Source: an uncultured Bacteroidales bacterium
GTDB lineage: Bacteria; Bacteroidota; Bacteroidia; Bacteroidales; UBA932
Assembly: GCA_944323245.1 (NCBI GenBank)
Contig: CALURT010000007.1
Span: 1-64,000 of the forward strand
Length of the DNA stretch: 64,000 bases
Reading direction: 5' to 3'
Part shown: piece by piece, positions 46,198 to 55,862 of the stretch
How the letters are laid out: every line of letters starts with the position of its first letter
Position numbering within the stretch: the first letter of the stretch is position 1
The notes under the pieces: generated by a model
Told to the model about the DNA's origin: nothing
The model's input: the letters and a program-made list of their open reading frames with translations, nothing else
Database searches by the model: none
Program-made: the position numbers and the translations under genes

Positions 46198-48660
46198 TTA
46201 CTTCGCTTTGATCATTATGTTGTCGATGAACAACCTGTGACCTCTCGTATACTCTTCACCCTGACTTCCGTTGCCGGCTTCGGCATGGTTGTCCGGCCAG
46301 AATTTGATTCGGGTGTCGGCCGTAGCATTCGGGATTTCCACAGTAAAGGTCTTCAACGCACAAGGAAGAGTGGATGTATCGAACTCTTCGGTGTACTTGA
46401 TGATTTCTGTTTCCGTATCTCCTTCCACCTTGTATATGGTCAGTATCGGCCTGTCCGTGGTGGTCTTGTCCTCGTCATTCCACGGGGCATAGTCGAACGT
46501 AAGGACAAGTGTTTTCCCTTCGGCTTCGGCGCCGAGCTCCGGCGTCATCAGATAGTCCTCGAGCTTGTTCCAGTTTCCGAGTTTGACTTTTCCGAGAACG
46601 ATATGGACATTGTTTCCTTCCCATCCGGCTAATTTGAATCCGTTATCGATGAGATTCTGATCGAGCCTGTTGAATATGTCGGAAGGATTTCCCGCTCCCG
46701 GAGCCGCTTTCTGATTTGCCGGATCATCCATGGAAACAGGGGAATTGCCCGGATACAGTCCGAAGGCGGTGTTCTGATAGTCAGGTCCCCAGATAAATCC
46801 GTCGAACCTTTCACAGAGTATGTATCCTGCCGTTTCGGGAGCAGATTTGGTCGTAAACTCAAATGTCATGTATTCCGAATCGGAGTATGCTTCCTCCTGT
46901 GCAAGTGCTTTCACTTTGAAAATGTACGCCGTGGACGGTTTGAGATTTCCGAGGGCGATAGCAGGTTTGTACTGGTTTTTCGCATTCGCAAAACTCATTT
47001 CAGTAAGGGCATTCAAAGGAACGTCAGGTGAACCGGCTTCCGCCAACTCGAAATGATAGTTGTAATTGGCGCCTTCCACGTCATCCCATCTTACCATCAT
47101 GGTATTGTAAGTGATTTCATCCGCTATCTTCACCGGAGTGGCAAGCGGAGTCTTTACTACCTGCCTCAACTCCACTTCTGCCGTGGCAGCCGGCGTTCCA
47201 GACATGGTGGTGAAAGTCAGAATGGCCTCACGGTCAACATTGCCCGGGCTTGCAGTGACTGTGACAGTTGTTTCTCCGGCCTGTCCTGTAGCCGGATCTA
47301 TTGTAACCCAATCTCCTGTGGATTCCGCCGACCATGGAACTGTAGAGTTGACCTTCAGGGTGAATGATTCTCCCGCAGCAGCGAATACAAGTTCGGACTT
47401 GTCCACACCTATCATAGGTGCTGTCGAAGATGCTGGTTTCACGATGATGTTGTCAAGGGCGAATCTCTGGTTTGACGCCAATGATTCCGAAGATGCTATT
47501 TTGAGCTTGGTGTTTTCGGTGGCTCCGATTATGTTGACGGTCTCCGTGACCCATTTCCCGGATTCACGACCTTCGAGGTTTATCGACGAGCGGTCCACAG
47601 ACCCGCCTCCAGTGACGGAAACATAGATTGTAGGACGGTCTTCTTCAAAAGGAATAAGATCGAATTTCACTTCTAAATTGCCGCTTCTGCCCAATGCCGG
47701 GGTCTCTATCATTCCGTATGCCGAAGAAGATCCGAATTTGGCGACTCCGACAAAGCCGTAAACCTGGGCACCGTTCCATCCGGACAAGGTGTTCGTGGCT
47801 GTCCTGAACGCTTCCGTGAAAGTGGCGAAATAGCTTCCGGTGGAGCTGTTGGCGAAAATAGTCTCCACATCCAACGATGTCGCTCCCTTTTCGTCCTTTG
47901 CCCTGAAACAATATCCTCCGAGGAGGTAATTCGGTCCCCAAATGAAATTGTCGAAACGTTCCACAAGTATCGCATCCGGATCATCCACAGGAGCACTTGC
48001 CGTGGTGATGTCTATTTCGCTCCATTCGGAATCTATCTTGACAGGAGGATTGATCTCACCGTCGCCGTCGCTGTCATATCCGGTGGCAATTCTCTTGACC
48101 CTGAATTTGTATGCCGTAGCCGGCTTGAGCCCGCCGAAAGACATTATCCCCTCGTTTTCAAATTTGCCGCTTTTGGTGTATTTGTTCACGAGCGTCTGTC
48201 CTTCAAGAAGTTCGAACTCGTATGTACCGTCGTTTTCAGGTTCTTCGGTGATTGCCCACTGTACGGTTACCGACGAATGGGTCACTTCCCTTTCCTTTAT
48301 CAACGGTGCTTCTATCTGCGGTACTGCAGATTTGTCCCTCACGTTTATAGTCTTTTCCGCAAATCCGACGGAACCGTTATTGTCCGTCACTTTCAGGGAA
48401 ACTTTCTTTTCTCCGGAAGTCTTGTAAATCACCGTCTCCTGATATTTGCTTCCCGTGAGGTTGTCCCCGAAATTCCACTCATAGGTAAACGGGAACTCTC
48501 CTCCTTTGACTTCCACTGTAAAAACGGCTTCGGATTCTGTCACCGGCTCTGCAGGTGTAACAGAAAACGATACGGTCAGAGCCTCCGGCTTCAAGTCATC
48601 CTTTTTGCAGGATGCGAATGCCGCAATGACCATTGTTGTCAATAATATAAACTTTCGCAT
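46198..48660 (-). CDS. Surface lipoprotein with PKD, FN3, BACON and jelly-roll domains (SGBP-like)
   Basis: 820 aa lipoprotein (MRKFILLTTMVIAAFASC, lipid Cys 18). Domains in order: PKD (about 28-110, 'FPFTYEWNFGDNLTG'), FN3 (about 115-225), a beta-sandwich (about 232-405, 'ILVERFDNFIWGPNY'), BACON (about 412-497, 'SELVFAAAGESFTLKVNSTVPWSAES'), FN3 (about 500-610), and a second beta-sandwich (about 613-820, 'ILCERFDGFIWGPDY'). The two FN3+sandwich halves are internal duplicates. No catalytic motif. As the gene after SusC, SusD and the phosphoesterase, a surface glycan-binding role is likely. Confidence 0.85.
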   Translation of the reverse strand: MRKFILLTTMVIAAFASCKKDDLKPEALTVSFSVTPAEPVTESEAVFTVEVKGGEFPFTYEWNFGDNLTGSKYQETVIYKTSGEKKVSLKVTDNNGSVGFAEKTINVRDKSAVPQIEAPLIKEREVTHSSVTVQWAITEEPENDGTYEFELLEGQTLVNKYTKSGKFENEGIMSFGGLKPATAYKFRVKRIATGYDSDGDGEINPPVKIDSEWSEIDITTASAPVDDPDAILVERFDNFIWGPNYLLGGYCFRAKDEKGATSLDVETIFANSSTGSYFATFTEAFRTATNTLSGWNGAQVYGFVGVAKFGSSSAYGMIETPALGRSGNLEVKFDLIPFEEDRPTIYVSVTGGGSVDRSSINLEGRESGKWVTETVNIIGATENTKLKIASSESLASNQRFALDNIIVKPASSTAPMIGVDKSELVFAAAGESFTLKVNSTVPWSAESTGDWVTIDPATGQAGETTVTVTASPGNVDREAILTFTTMSGTPAATAEVELRQVVKTPLATPVKIADEITYNTMMVRWDDVEGANYNYHFELAEAGSPDVPLNALTEMSFANAKNQYKPAIALGNLKPSTAYIFKVKALAQEEAYSDSEYMTFEFTTKSAPETAGYILCERFDGFIWGPDYQNTAFGLYPGNSPVSMDDPANQKAAPGAGNPSDIFNRLDQNLIDNGFKLAGWEGNNVHIVLGKVKLGNWNKLEDYLMTPELGAEAEGKTLVLTFDYAPWNDEDKTTTDRPILTIYKVEGDTETEIIKYTEEFDTSTLPCALKTFTVEIPNATADTRIKFWPDNHAEAGNGSQGEEYTRGHRLFIDNIMIKAK

Positions 48661-48684
48661 GATAAAGAATAGATTGAAATTCAG

Positions 48685-50637
48685 TTATTTATAGTTTTCA
48701 ATTGAAAATGTTTTCGGCCTCTCCATCGTCTCCGTATAGATATTGCCGAACCTGTCCGTCACCTTTATTACCAAGGTCGTATTCGGTGCAGAGGCATAAA
48801 CCCTGAAGAAATGTTCGTTGACCGAAGTCGCAAACACGTCTGTCTTGGATGTCCCGGCCATGCTCTTTCCCGTGTATGCCACAAGATGCAGCGGGTCCCT
48901 CAACGACACTTTCTCTACATTGAGTTTCCTGCCGTTTTCCGTGACTTCCACCTTCCAGTCCGGATCCCAGTTCCATACGTTGATGAACACCGCATTGTCG
49001 TTGCGCTTCTGCGACCAGTCGTAAGGATTGTCGACGTAGTTGTCTATAAATCCCTGTTTTGCTGATGCCTGCCCCCGACAGTCATCCTCGGTGATATGTA
49101 CTTCGTTGCCGTCATAAGTGCGGAACTGGAAGTCGGTATCCTTTCCTATCCCCTTGTACTGCCATTTGAGTCCGGAGCCGTTCACATCCACAATCGTATA
49201 ACCGCCCGGAGCACCGTCCTGACAGACATGTATGCCGGAATGCTTCCCGCTCCACCACCATGTGGCACATATCGCTCCGGCATTGTGTTCCAGAATATTG
49301 TCATAGAATCCGTCCACTTCCCAATTGTAGACAAGGTGCGTATGTCCCGTGAAAATATGGACATCCTTGAAGTCATCTATGGCGATCATCAGGTCGTCAT
49401 AATTCTTCAGCACCTGGCCTCCGGTCTTGCTGTGGATTTGGGAATGGGTGGCCAAAACCAACGTAGAGGACTTGTCCACATGGGCAAGATCCTGCTTGAG
49501 CCATGCTATCTGCTCGGAAGTCAGCCTTACATTATATTCGGTGTCTTCTCCCGTGCCGTCGTTCATGCACTCTATGTCATCGAGTACCACGTAATGGATT
49601 TGCCCGATGTTGAACGAGTAATATGTCGGACCAAGGTATTTCCTGTATTCCATCGACGTGGCATAATCCCCTGCAGGATAATTCCCCGCATAGCCGAATT
49701 CGTGGTCATGGTTGCCGATCGTATGGTAAATCGGAAGGCCCGGGACCTTTTCGATCTGTTCCAGATATTCATGGAATGCGAAATGGTTGGCATACCAGAA
49801 CGTATCCCATGTCATATCCCCAAGGGTAAGGCCGTACACCGGCACATCCGTTCCTGCCACCACCTGACTGATGTCTGCGATGAAATCCTGGAACTGTTCC
49901 ACGTCATTGTTCGTCCTGTTTGCAAGATGCATGTCACCCAATACCAATATCCTGTGGTTGTCCTGCCCCGGCTCTTCCTCGAGTTCGAAATCCTGCTGCT
50001 CCGGATATGATTCGGAGCCGACAAGAGTCTTGAAAAACTGCGGTACTACACCTTCCACCGGCACTTTGTATCCCGACGGTACTGAGATGAACACGCAGTC
50101 GCCCTGGCGTTTTTCCGAATACAGCCAGTACATGCCGTATTTGTTGGTAACGGTAACCTCTATACCGTTGCTCACGACAACTCCTTCCAAAGGTTCGTCA
50201 CCACAGCGTACAATACCCTTGACATTCTTTCCCTCCAAATCGGGAATTTCGTCCCCGGTGATTATAGCGATATGGACAGATGCCAATTTCACGGTTTCTT
50301 CCCCTCTTTTCAAATGTATGTCGTAGTCTCCTGTCTGCAAACCGTCCGGTATGGTGAATGAAAACTCCGTTTCACCCGATATTGCGACCGGGGTCCCGAA
50401 GCTGCCGTCAGCCCCGTCAATCAGGAGAACGTCCCCTACAAGAATACCTTTCGCCGTGAACGTTACTGCATCGCCGGGCTTGCCCACGATGTTCTCCGGA
50501 ATGGAAACATCCGTGATTTTCAAACCGTTAGCAGGGATTTCGACTTCGCTGCCGTTGTCGTTTTCCTCTCCGTTCTCAGGAGCGGTGCAGCAAACCAAAA
50601 ACAAGGGAAACAAAAGACAAATCAATCTGTATTTCAT
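48685..50637 (-). CDS. Calcineurin-like metallophosphoesterase lipoprotein
   Basis: 650 aa; lipobox L-F-L-V-C-C near 16-17. An IPT/TIG-like beta domain (about 38-125), a carboxypeptidase-regulatory/MetallophosN-type domain (about 133-220), then the phosphoesterase core with all five motifs: G-D-M-H (about 234), G-D-M-T, G-N-H-D, 'ATHSQIH' and 'GHTHL', and a C-terminal MetallophosC-like domain. Di-metal centre residues are all present, so activity on a phosphoester is expected; substrate unknown. Encoded between SusD and the surface lipoprotein, suggesting that the imported glycan carries phosphate. Confidence 0.92.
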   Translation of the reverse strand: MKYRLICLLFPLFLVCCTAPENGEENDNGSEVEIPANGLKITDVSIPENIVGKPGDAVTFTAKGILVGDVLLIDGADGSFGTPVAISGETEFSFTIPDGLQTGDYDIHLKRGEETVKLASVHIAIITGDEIPDLEGKNVKGIVRCGDEPLEGVVVSNGIEVTVTNKYGMYWLYSEKRQGDCVFISVPSGYKVPVEGVVPQFFKTLVGSESYPEQQDFELEEEPGQDNHRILVLGDMHLANRTNNDVEQFQDFIADISQVVAGTDVPVYGLTLGDMTWDTFWYANHFAFHEYLEQIEKVPGLPIYHTIGNHDHEFGYAGNYPAGDYATSMEYRKYLGPTYYSFNIGQIHYVVLDDIECMNDGTGEDTEYNVRLTSEQIAWLKQDLAHVDKSSTLVLATHSQIHSKTGGQVLKNYDDLMIAIDDFKDVHIFTGHTHLVYNWEVDGFYDNILEHNAGAICATWWWSGKHSGIHVCQDGAPGGYTIVDVNGSGLKWQYKGIGKDTDFQFRTYDGNEVHITEDDCRGQASAKQGFIDNYVDNPYDWSQKRNDNAVFINVWNWDPDWKVEVTENGRKLNVEKVSLRDPLHLVAYTGKSMAGTSKTDVFATSVNEHFFRVYASAPNTTLVIKVTDRFGNIYTETMERPKTFSIENYK

Positions 50638-50652
50638 AACCGGTTCAGATTT

Positions 50653-52374
50653 TTAATATCCAGGATTCTGCACAAGAGCAGGATTCGTTTCCAATTCCGA
50701 CTGCAGGAGAGGGAACAACAGCCTTTTCTTGTCAAACGTAGTCGGCCTCACTTCCACGAGCCTGTCCGCTTCGGATGCATTCGGATTAATTTCAGCCCTC
50801 ATGTCCCTGTCTACAGAAGGGTCCATGTTCACCGTACCGCAGTAACGATAGACATTCCTTGTCAGAGCGGTTTCCGCAACTTTCTTTCCTGTCTTGTTTC
50901 CGGAAGCGTCATATTCGTCCCACCTTATGATGTCCTCATATCTGAAACCTTCTCCCGCAAGTTCGATAGTCCTTTCCCGTCTTACAAGTTCCCTTACCTC
51001 ATTCTGAGTTGAATATCTTGAACGGTCGACCTTGATATGGCCTCTTGTCGTCCTGATCTCGTCTATTATGTCAAGTGCTTTGGAGAGGTCGCGGTTTGTT
51101 TCCGATTCGACATAGGCCTCGGCCAAGGAAAGAAGGACTTCCGCGTAACGGAAAATAATCGGGCACACGCTGTCGTCACGCATTCCTGCTATGTACTGTG
51201 CCGGACCCGGCCATGCATATTTCGCGAAAAGCATACCCGTATGGGAGGAATTGGTGGCATTCAGATAATAGTCCTTGTTGGCCGAACCGTTGATTTCCCT
51301 GTCTAACATGTTGAAGATGCGGTCACCTCCTTCCAACGGCTTTTCCCATTCCATTCCCGAATATATGATGGTCTGTGCCAACCTCGGATCCCTGTTGGCA
51401 AAAGGATGTTCAGGATCATATCCGGAATCGGAATCGGTAATAAGTTTGCCGTCTTTCATTTCAAACATTTCGACAAGATAAGTCGTAGGCACGAACGAGG
51501 CCCAGCCGCCGTCGGCATTGTTGAAGAAACGGATGGCGTCCCCGTATTTGGCAATGGTCTGTATGTGCTGGTAGGAAACGATGATTTCCTTGGAATCCTG
51601 CCCTTCCATCGAGAACATCTTCAGGAAATCCTTTTCCAGTTCATACTGGTGTTCGTCGAAATTCCTCAGCCGTTCGGCATATTCTATGACCTTGTCGTAA
51701 TTTCCCCAATAGAGGTTGAAGCGGACAAGCATCGCAAGGACGGCACCGGTGGTGATCCTTCCCGGAATATTGTAGTTGTCCGTACTTATCTTGCCGGAGG
51801 CCGCCCATTCGAGGTCTTCAAGGGCGAAGGCCCTGATTTCCTCTGCCGGGACACGGGGCAGTTTTGCGTCCTCGTCCGTATCCGGTACGAAATTCATCTT
51901 CACGGCATCTCCGTACCAGTTGGTAATCAACGCATGGCTATAGCCGCGGATCGCCCTTGCCTGTCCGAGGATGTCGTTCTTCTGTTCTTCCGTAATCTGG
52001 TCTGCAGGTACGCGGTCTATGTTGGAAATGACATAGTTGCAGCGGCGTATCGTCTCGTACTGTTTCCATTTGTTCGGTGCGGCCACAGGCGAAAGACTGC
52101 CTTTTGCCACATCGTTCACATTGCTGGTATTGGTGAAATTGTACGCTATGTCAGAGTAGGCTTCCTCATAGAAAATCGTCTTGCTGCCGTTGTCGTTCGC
52201 ACACCACCAGTTGTAGCAGGCGGTAAGCGCCGAATACGCATCGTCGGCGTTGTTCCAGAACAGCTTGTCGTTCAGGCCGTCCTTCGGCGCAAGGTCGAAA
52301 AAGCCTTCGCACGAACTCAGGGACAATGCACAGATGACAAGTGTGCTTTTTATTGAAAATCCTGTTGTTTTCAT
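50653..52374 (-). CDS. SusD-like outer-membrane lipoprotein (RagB/SusD family)
   Basis: 573 aa. Lipobox L-S-S-C with Cys at 23, then 'FFDLAPKDGLND-x-L-F-W' typical for mature SusD. TPR-like helices ('DILGQARAIRGYSHALITNWYGD'), and C-terminal 'FRYAEVLLSLAEAYVE' and 'ELVRRERTIELAGEGFRYEDIIRWD' motifs of the family. Forms the lid of the SusC channel and helps bind glycan. 28 bases after susC. Confidence 0.95.
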   Translation of the reverse strand: MKTTGFSIKSTLVICALSLSSCEGFFDLAPKDGLNDKLFWNNADDAYSALTACYNWWCANDNGSKTIFYEEAYSDIAYNFTNTSNVNDVAKGSLSPVAAPNKWKQYETIRRCNYVISNIDRVPADQITEEQKNDILGQARAIRGYSHALITNWYGDAVKMNFVPDTDEDAKLPRVPAEEIRAFALEDLEWAASGKISTDNYNIPGRITTGAVLAMLVRFNLYWGNYDKVIEYAERLRNFDEHQYELEKDFLKMFSMEGQDSKEIIVSYQHIQTIAKYGDAIRFFNNADGGWASFVPTTYLVEMFEMKDGKLITDSDSGYDPEHPFANRDPRLAQTIIYSGMEWEKPLEGGDRIFNMLDREINGSANKDYYLNATNSSHTGMLFAKYAWPGPAQYIAGMRDDSVCPIIFRYAEVLLSLAEAYVESETNRDLSKALDIIDEIRTTRGHIKVDRSRYSTQNEVRELVRRERTIELAGEGFRYEDIIRWDEYDASGNKTGKKVAETALTRNVYRYCGTVNMDPSVDRDMRAEINPNASEADRLVEVRPTTFDKKRLLFPLLQSELETNPALVQNPGY

Positions 52375-52402
52375 TGTATTTCCTTGTTGTTTATGGTTTT
52401 CC

Positions 52403-55400
52403 TCAGAATGTAATGTTAAGGCCTATCGAATGGCTCACGCTGCTTGGATAATAGTTCATCTGTCCTGAAGGGACTTCCGGATCTATATTGAACGGGAGGG
52501 AGTCGAACGTGTAGAGGTTTTCTCCCGCATAGTAAATCTGTATTCTGTCCAACCCTATCTTGGATGTGAGTTTTTCCGGTATGGTATAGGAGAAATTGAC
52601 AGACTTTATCCTCAGATAACTTGTATCCATGCACCAGAAATCCGTACGGACCCTGTTCGGATTGTTGATGGAATCGTCGTTTTTCATATAGGCCCTCGGC
52701 CAAGTTGCATTCGGGTTGTCCGGAGTCCATGAGTCGAGCCATACCGTACTCGGATGAGACGAATCCCCTCCGAAAAAGCCGGGCACCTCTTCATTGAAGT
52801 ACCTGTTGACATTAGCTGCACCCTGGAAGAAAACGGACAGGTCGAATCCTTTCCATCCGACATTCAGTCCGAGTGCGAATGTATGTACCGGATAATTGGA
52901 GCCGTTGACCACCCTGTCGTCAGGAGTAAGCTTGCCGTCCTTGTTGGTATCGACGATGATAAGGTCACCTCCTTTAAATGGAACGCCGAATGGGTTTCCG
53001 TAAATGGCCTCGTATTCGGCCGCCTGCTCGTCACTCTTGAAAATACCTGCTGTCTTGTAGACATAGAACGAACCGTATGCCTCGCCTATTCTCTTGATTC
53101 CGTAACCGCTGACAATCTCGTTCACGCCCGAGAGTTCGAGGATTTCGTTCTTGTTGTAGGCATAATTGGCGTTGGCTCCCAAACGCAGGCCGTTCATGAA
53201 GATATGGTTCCAAGAAAAGTTGAATTCCGCTCCCCTGTTCACCATCGAACCCACGTTGTTTTGGAACGAGCCCGATATACCGAACGTCCACGGCGCCTCG
53301 ACTTCCATAATGATGTCGGTCGTCAGCCTGTTGTACAAGTCCGCCGAAAATGTGAAATCATTCAGGAAAGTCACGTCGAGTCCTATTCCGTATGTGGTCG
53401 ATTTTTCCCATGTGATGGATTCCACCTTATGATCAACTACTGTTATTCCCTGATGCAGTTCGCCTGCGAAAGGATAATTCTTGTCAAGTGACAGGGCCGG
53501 AATGCTCGGATAATATTCATCGTCGATTGCATTTTGATTGCCGAGCATACCCCACGATGCCCTCAGTTTGATGTTTTGGACATAAGGCTTTACTGATGCC
53601 ATCCACGGCTCTTCCGTGATTCTCCAGCCTGCCGATACGGAAGGGAAATAGCCCCAACGGTAATCCTTGGCGAAACGCGAAGAAGCGTCGGAACGGAAAT
53701 TGACTTCAAAGAGGTATTTCCCCTTGTAGTCGTAGTTAAGTCGTCCAAAATATGACATCAACGCCAGATCCCTTGTGTATCCGCTGTTTGTCTGCGTCGA
53801 AGCGTCTCCGGCATTCATGTCAGTAAGGTCGGTATTGATAAAGCCCTGCCTCTTGGTCTCCATGGCCCAATAATCATAACGCTCGACGTTGTATCCGAAC
53901 ATGGCCTTGAAATGATGTGCTTCGTTGAAGGTCTTCTCATAGTTCAGGAATATGTCAAGCATCTTTCTCGACCATGTGCTCATGCCTTCCCTGTTGGACG
54001 TAGGTCCCTGATAGAATCCGTCACCGTAATCCACCTCCTTGCGGTAGTCTTTCGTGGTAGAATGGTTACGTACAAAAGAGCCTTGCACCGTCAATTTCAA
54101 ATCCTTGATAATCTCGTAATCCAATGACGCAATCCCGGAAAAGTTACGCTTCGTGTATGTGGTCGTGGTGTTTGCATCCAACCATGCCAACGGGTTGCCG
54201 TCTCCGTCATGACCGTATGTCCCGTCGGTGCGCTTGCCCGGAATCCATGGCGCCAACTTGTTGGACATGAGAATGAGCATGTCCATCCCTCCTCTTGTGG
54301 ATGCGTTGGGACGGGTATAGGAGTTGTCTATATATGACATGTTGACGTGCATGCTGAACTTGTCCGACAGTTTCACGTCAAGATTTGTCCTGATATTGAA
54401 CTGGTCGCGTGTCGATCTCTTGAGAGTTCCCTGCTGGTCAAGGTAACCGCCGGAAACCATGTATTTTACATTCTGTGTTCCTCCGGAAACTGTGATATTG
54501 TGCTTGTGCGAGATTCCGGTCTGCCAGACAAGGTTCTCATAATCCATGTCAGGATGGGTGTCCGGACTTGTCCCGTTTCTGAAAAGCTCGATATCTTCGG
54601 CATCGAATCTCGGTGTCGTTCCAGCCCTTGTCTCCATATCGGAAAGCATTCTTGCATAGTCATACGAAGAAAGGCGGTCTATGATCGTTGTCGGAGAGGA
54701 AAAATTCACGTTACCGCTATACGAAACCTTCGGCTTGCCTTCCTGGCCTCTCTTCGTAGTGATGAGAATCACACCGTTGGAAGCCTTGGAACCGTAAATG
54801 GCAGCCGATGAAGCATCCTTCAATATGGAAATACTTTCTATTTCATTAGGGTCCAGCATATTTATGGTACCCGTCTCGATACCGTCCACAAGAATATACG
54901 GAGATGCCGAGTTCATCGTTCCCACGCCCCTTATGCGGATAGTCGCCCCGTCATCTCCCGGCGTGCCTGCCCCTTGAGTGACCATAAGGCCCGGTGTCAG
55001 ACCCTGGAGCATCGATGAAAGGTTCGTAGAGGGCCTGTCGATGATTTCGGAACCTGTAACTGTAGCCACGGCTCCGGTAAGATTGATCTTTTTCTGTGAG
55101 CCGTATCCGACGATAACCGTTTCTTCAAGAAGATTGGAATCGATTTGCATCGTAAGGTTTATCACACTGTTCCCGCCTACCGGCATCGTCTCTGTCCTGA
55201 ATCCTATGGAAACGAACTCAAGTATATCTCCCGGAGAGACACCTTCCAAAACATATTTTCCGTTTTCGTCGGTCATCGTACCTGTCGTCGTGCCCTTAAC
55301 CAAAACGGCGGCACCCACAAGAGGAACTCCATAAGAATCCATTATCACCCCGGAAACCGTATTCGCACTGTCAGACCGTTCCCGTTCCGTGTCTTTCCGT

Positions 55401-55690
55401 GCAGTCAGATAGACCTTATCGTTTTTGATGTCAAACGCGACATCTTTTTCCCGAAACAGGATACTCAATATCGATGAAAGGTCAAGTTCCTTTACGGAAA
55501 GCGAGTAAATGTCATCAGGATTCACCGTAGGCCGTGAATAATAAAAGGAGCATCCGGTCTGGTCGGATATCTGGTCCAGAATCTGCTCCAACCGGACATT
55601 TTTTGCCTCGATAGTCACATCCTGCGCCAAAGCATAGAAGCATGAAGCGCAAAGCACGACTATTGTCGCCATGATCTTTTTTAGTTTCAT
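52403..55690 (-). CDS. SusC-like TonB-dependent receptor with STN signalling domain
   Basis: 1095 aa. Signal peptide (to about 22), STN domain (about 23-98, 'VTIEAKNVRLEQILDQISDQTG'), carboxypeptidase-regulatory-like domain (about 112-190, 'GVPLVGAAVLVKGTTTGT'), plug (about 200-320, 'SSMLQGLTPGLMV', 'IRIRGVGTMNSASPYILVDGIE', 'ILKDASSAAIYGSKASNGVILITTKRG') and the barrel. The STN domain is what FecR-type anti-sigma factors sense through, and a sigma/FecR gene closes the other end of the island, so ligand import and sigma activation are probably linked. First gene of the minus-strand operon. Confidence 0.95.
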   Translation of the reverse strand: MKLKKIMATIVVLCASCFYALAQDVTIEAKNVRLEQILDQISDQTGCSFYYSRPTVNPDDIYSLSVKELDLSSILSILFREKDVAFDIKNDKVYLTARKDTERERSDSANTVSGVIMDSYGVPLVGAAVLVKGTTTGTMTDENGKYVLEGVSPGDILEFVSIGFRTETMPVGGNSVINLTMQIDSNLLEETVIVGYGSQKKINLTGAVATVTGSEIIDRPSTNLSSMLQGLTPGLMVTQGAGTPGDDGATIRIRGVGTMNSASPYILVDGIETGTINMLDPNEIESISILKDASSAAIYGSKASNGVILITTKRGQEGKPKVSYSGNVNFSSPTTIIDRLSSYDYARMLSDMETRAGTTPRFDAEDIELFRNGTSPDTHPDMDYENLVWQTGISHKHNITVSGGTQNVKYMVSGGYLDQQGTLKRSTRDQFNIRTNLDVKLSDKFSMHVNMSYIDNSYTRPNASTRGGMDMLILMSNKLAPWIPGKRTDGTYGHDGDGNPLAWLDANTTTTYTKRNFSGIASLDYEIIKDLKLTVQGSFVRNHSTTKDYRKEVDYGDGFYQGPTSNREGMSTWSRKMLDIFLNYEKTFNEAHHFKAMFGYNVERYDYWAMETKRQGFINTDLTDMNAGDASTQTNSGYTRDLALMSYFGRLNYDYKGKYLFEVNFRSDASSRFAKDYRWGYFPSVSAGWRITEEPWMASVKPYVQNIKLRASWGMLGNQNAIDDEYYPSIPALSLDKNYPFAGELHQGITVVDHKVESITWEKSTTYGIGLDVTFLNDFTFSADLYNRLTTDIIMEVEAPWTFGISGSFQNNVGSMVNRGAEFNFSWNHIFMNGLRLGANANYAYNKNEILELSGVNEIVSGYGIKRIGEAYGSFYVYKTAGIFKSDEQAAEYEAIYGNPFGVPFKGGDLIIVDTNKDGKLTPDDRVVNGSNYPVHTFALGLNVGWKGFDLSVFFQGAANVNRYFNEEVPGFFGGDSSHPSTVWLDSWTPDNPNATWPRAYMKNDDSINNPNRVRTDFWCMDTSYLRIKSVNFSYTIPEKLTSKIGLDRIQIYYAGENLYTFDSLPFNIDPEVPSGQMNYYPSSVSHSIGLNITF

Positions 55691-55794
55691 TGTTTGATTG
55701 GATTGTTGGTTTAATTGTTAAATTTTTCAACTTAAACACAAAAGTCTGCAATTAATGTTACTTAGAATTGAAAAAATGTGAAGATTTTTATTTA

Positions 55795-55844
55795 GCCTCG
55801 GCATAGCAAATTTATTTCTGCGTAATTTGGCTGCGCCACATATA
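55795..55844. repeat. Degenerate copy of the dacA-upstream repeat
   Basis: The segment GCCTCGGCA...TTTCTGCGTAATTTGG...CCACATATA follows the same block order as units at 95-300. It lies between the susC start and the right 113-bp repeat. The gap 55691-55862 otherwise shows only AT-rich sequence, presumably the susC promoter region; no clear TAnnTTTG on the minus strand, which fits control by an alternative sigma factor. Confidence 0.5.
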
Positions 55845-55862
55845 CGGTTGCGTATATTTTTC

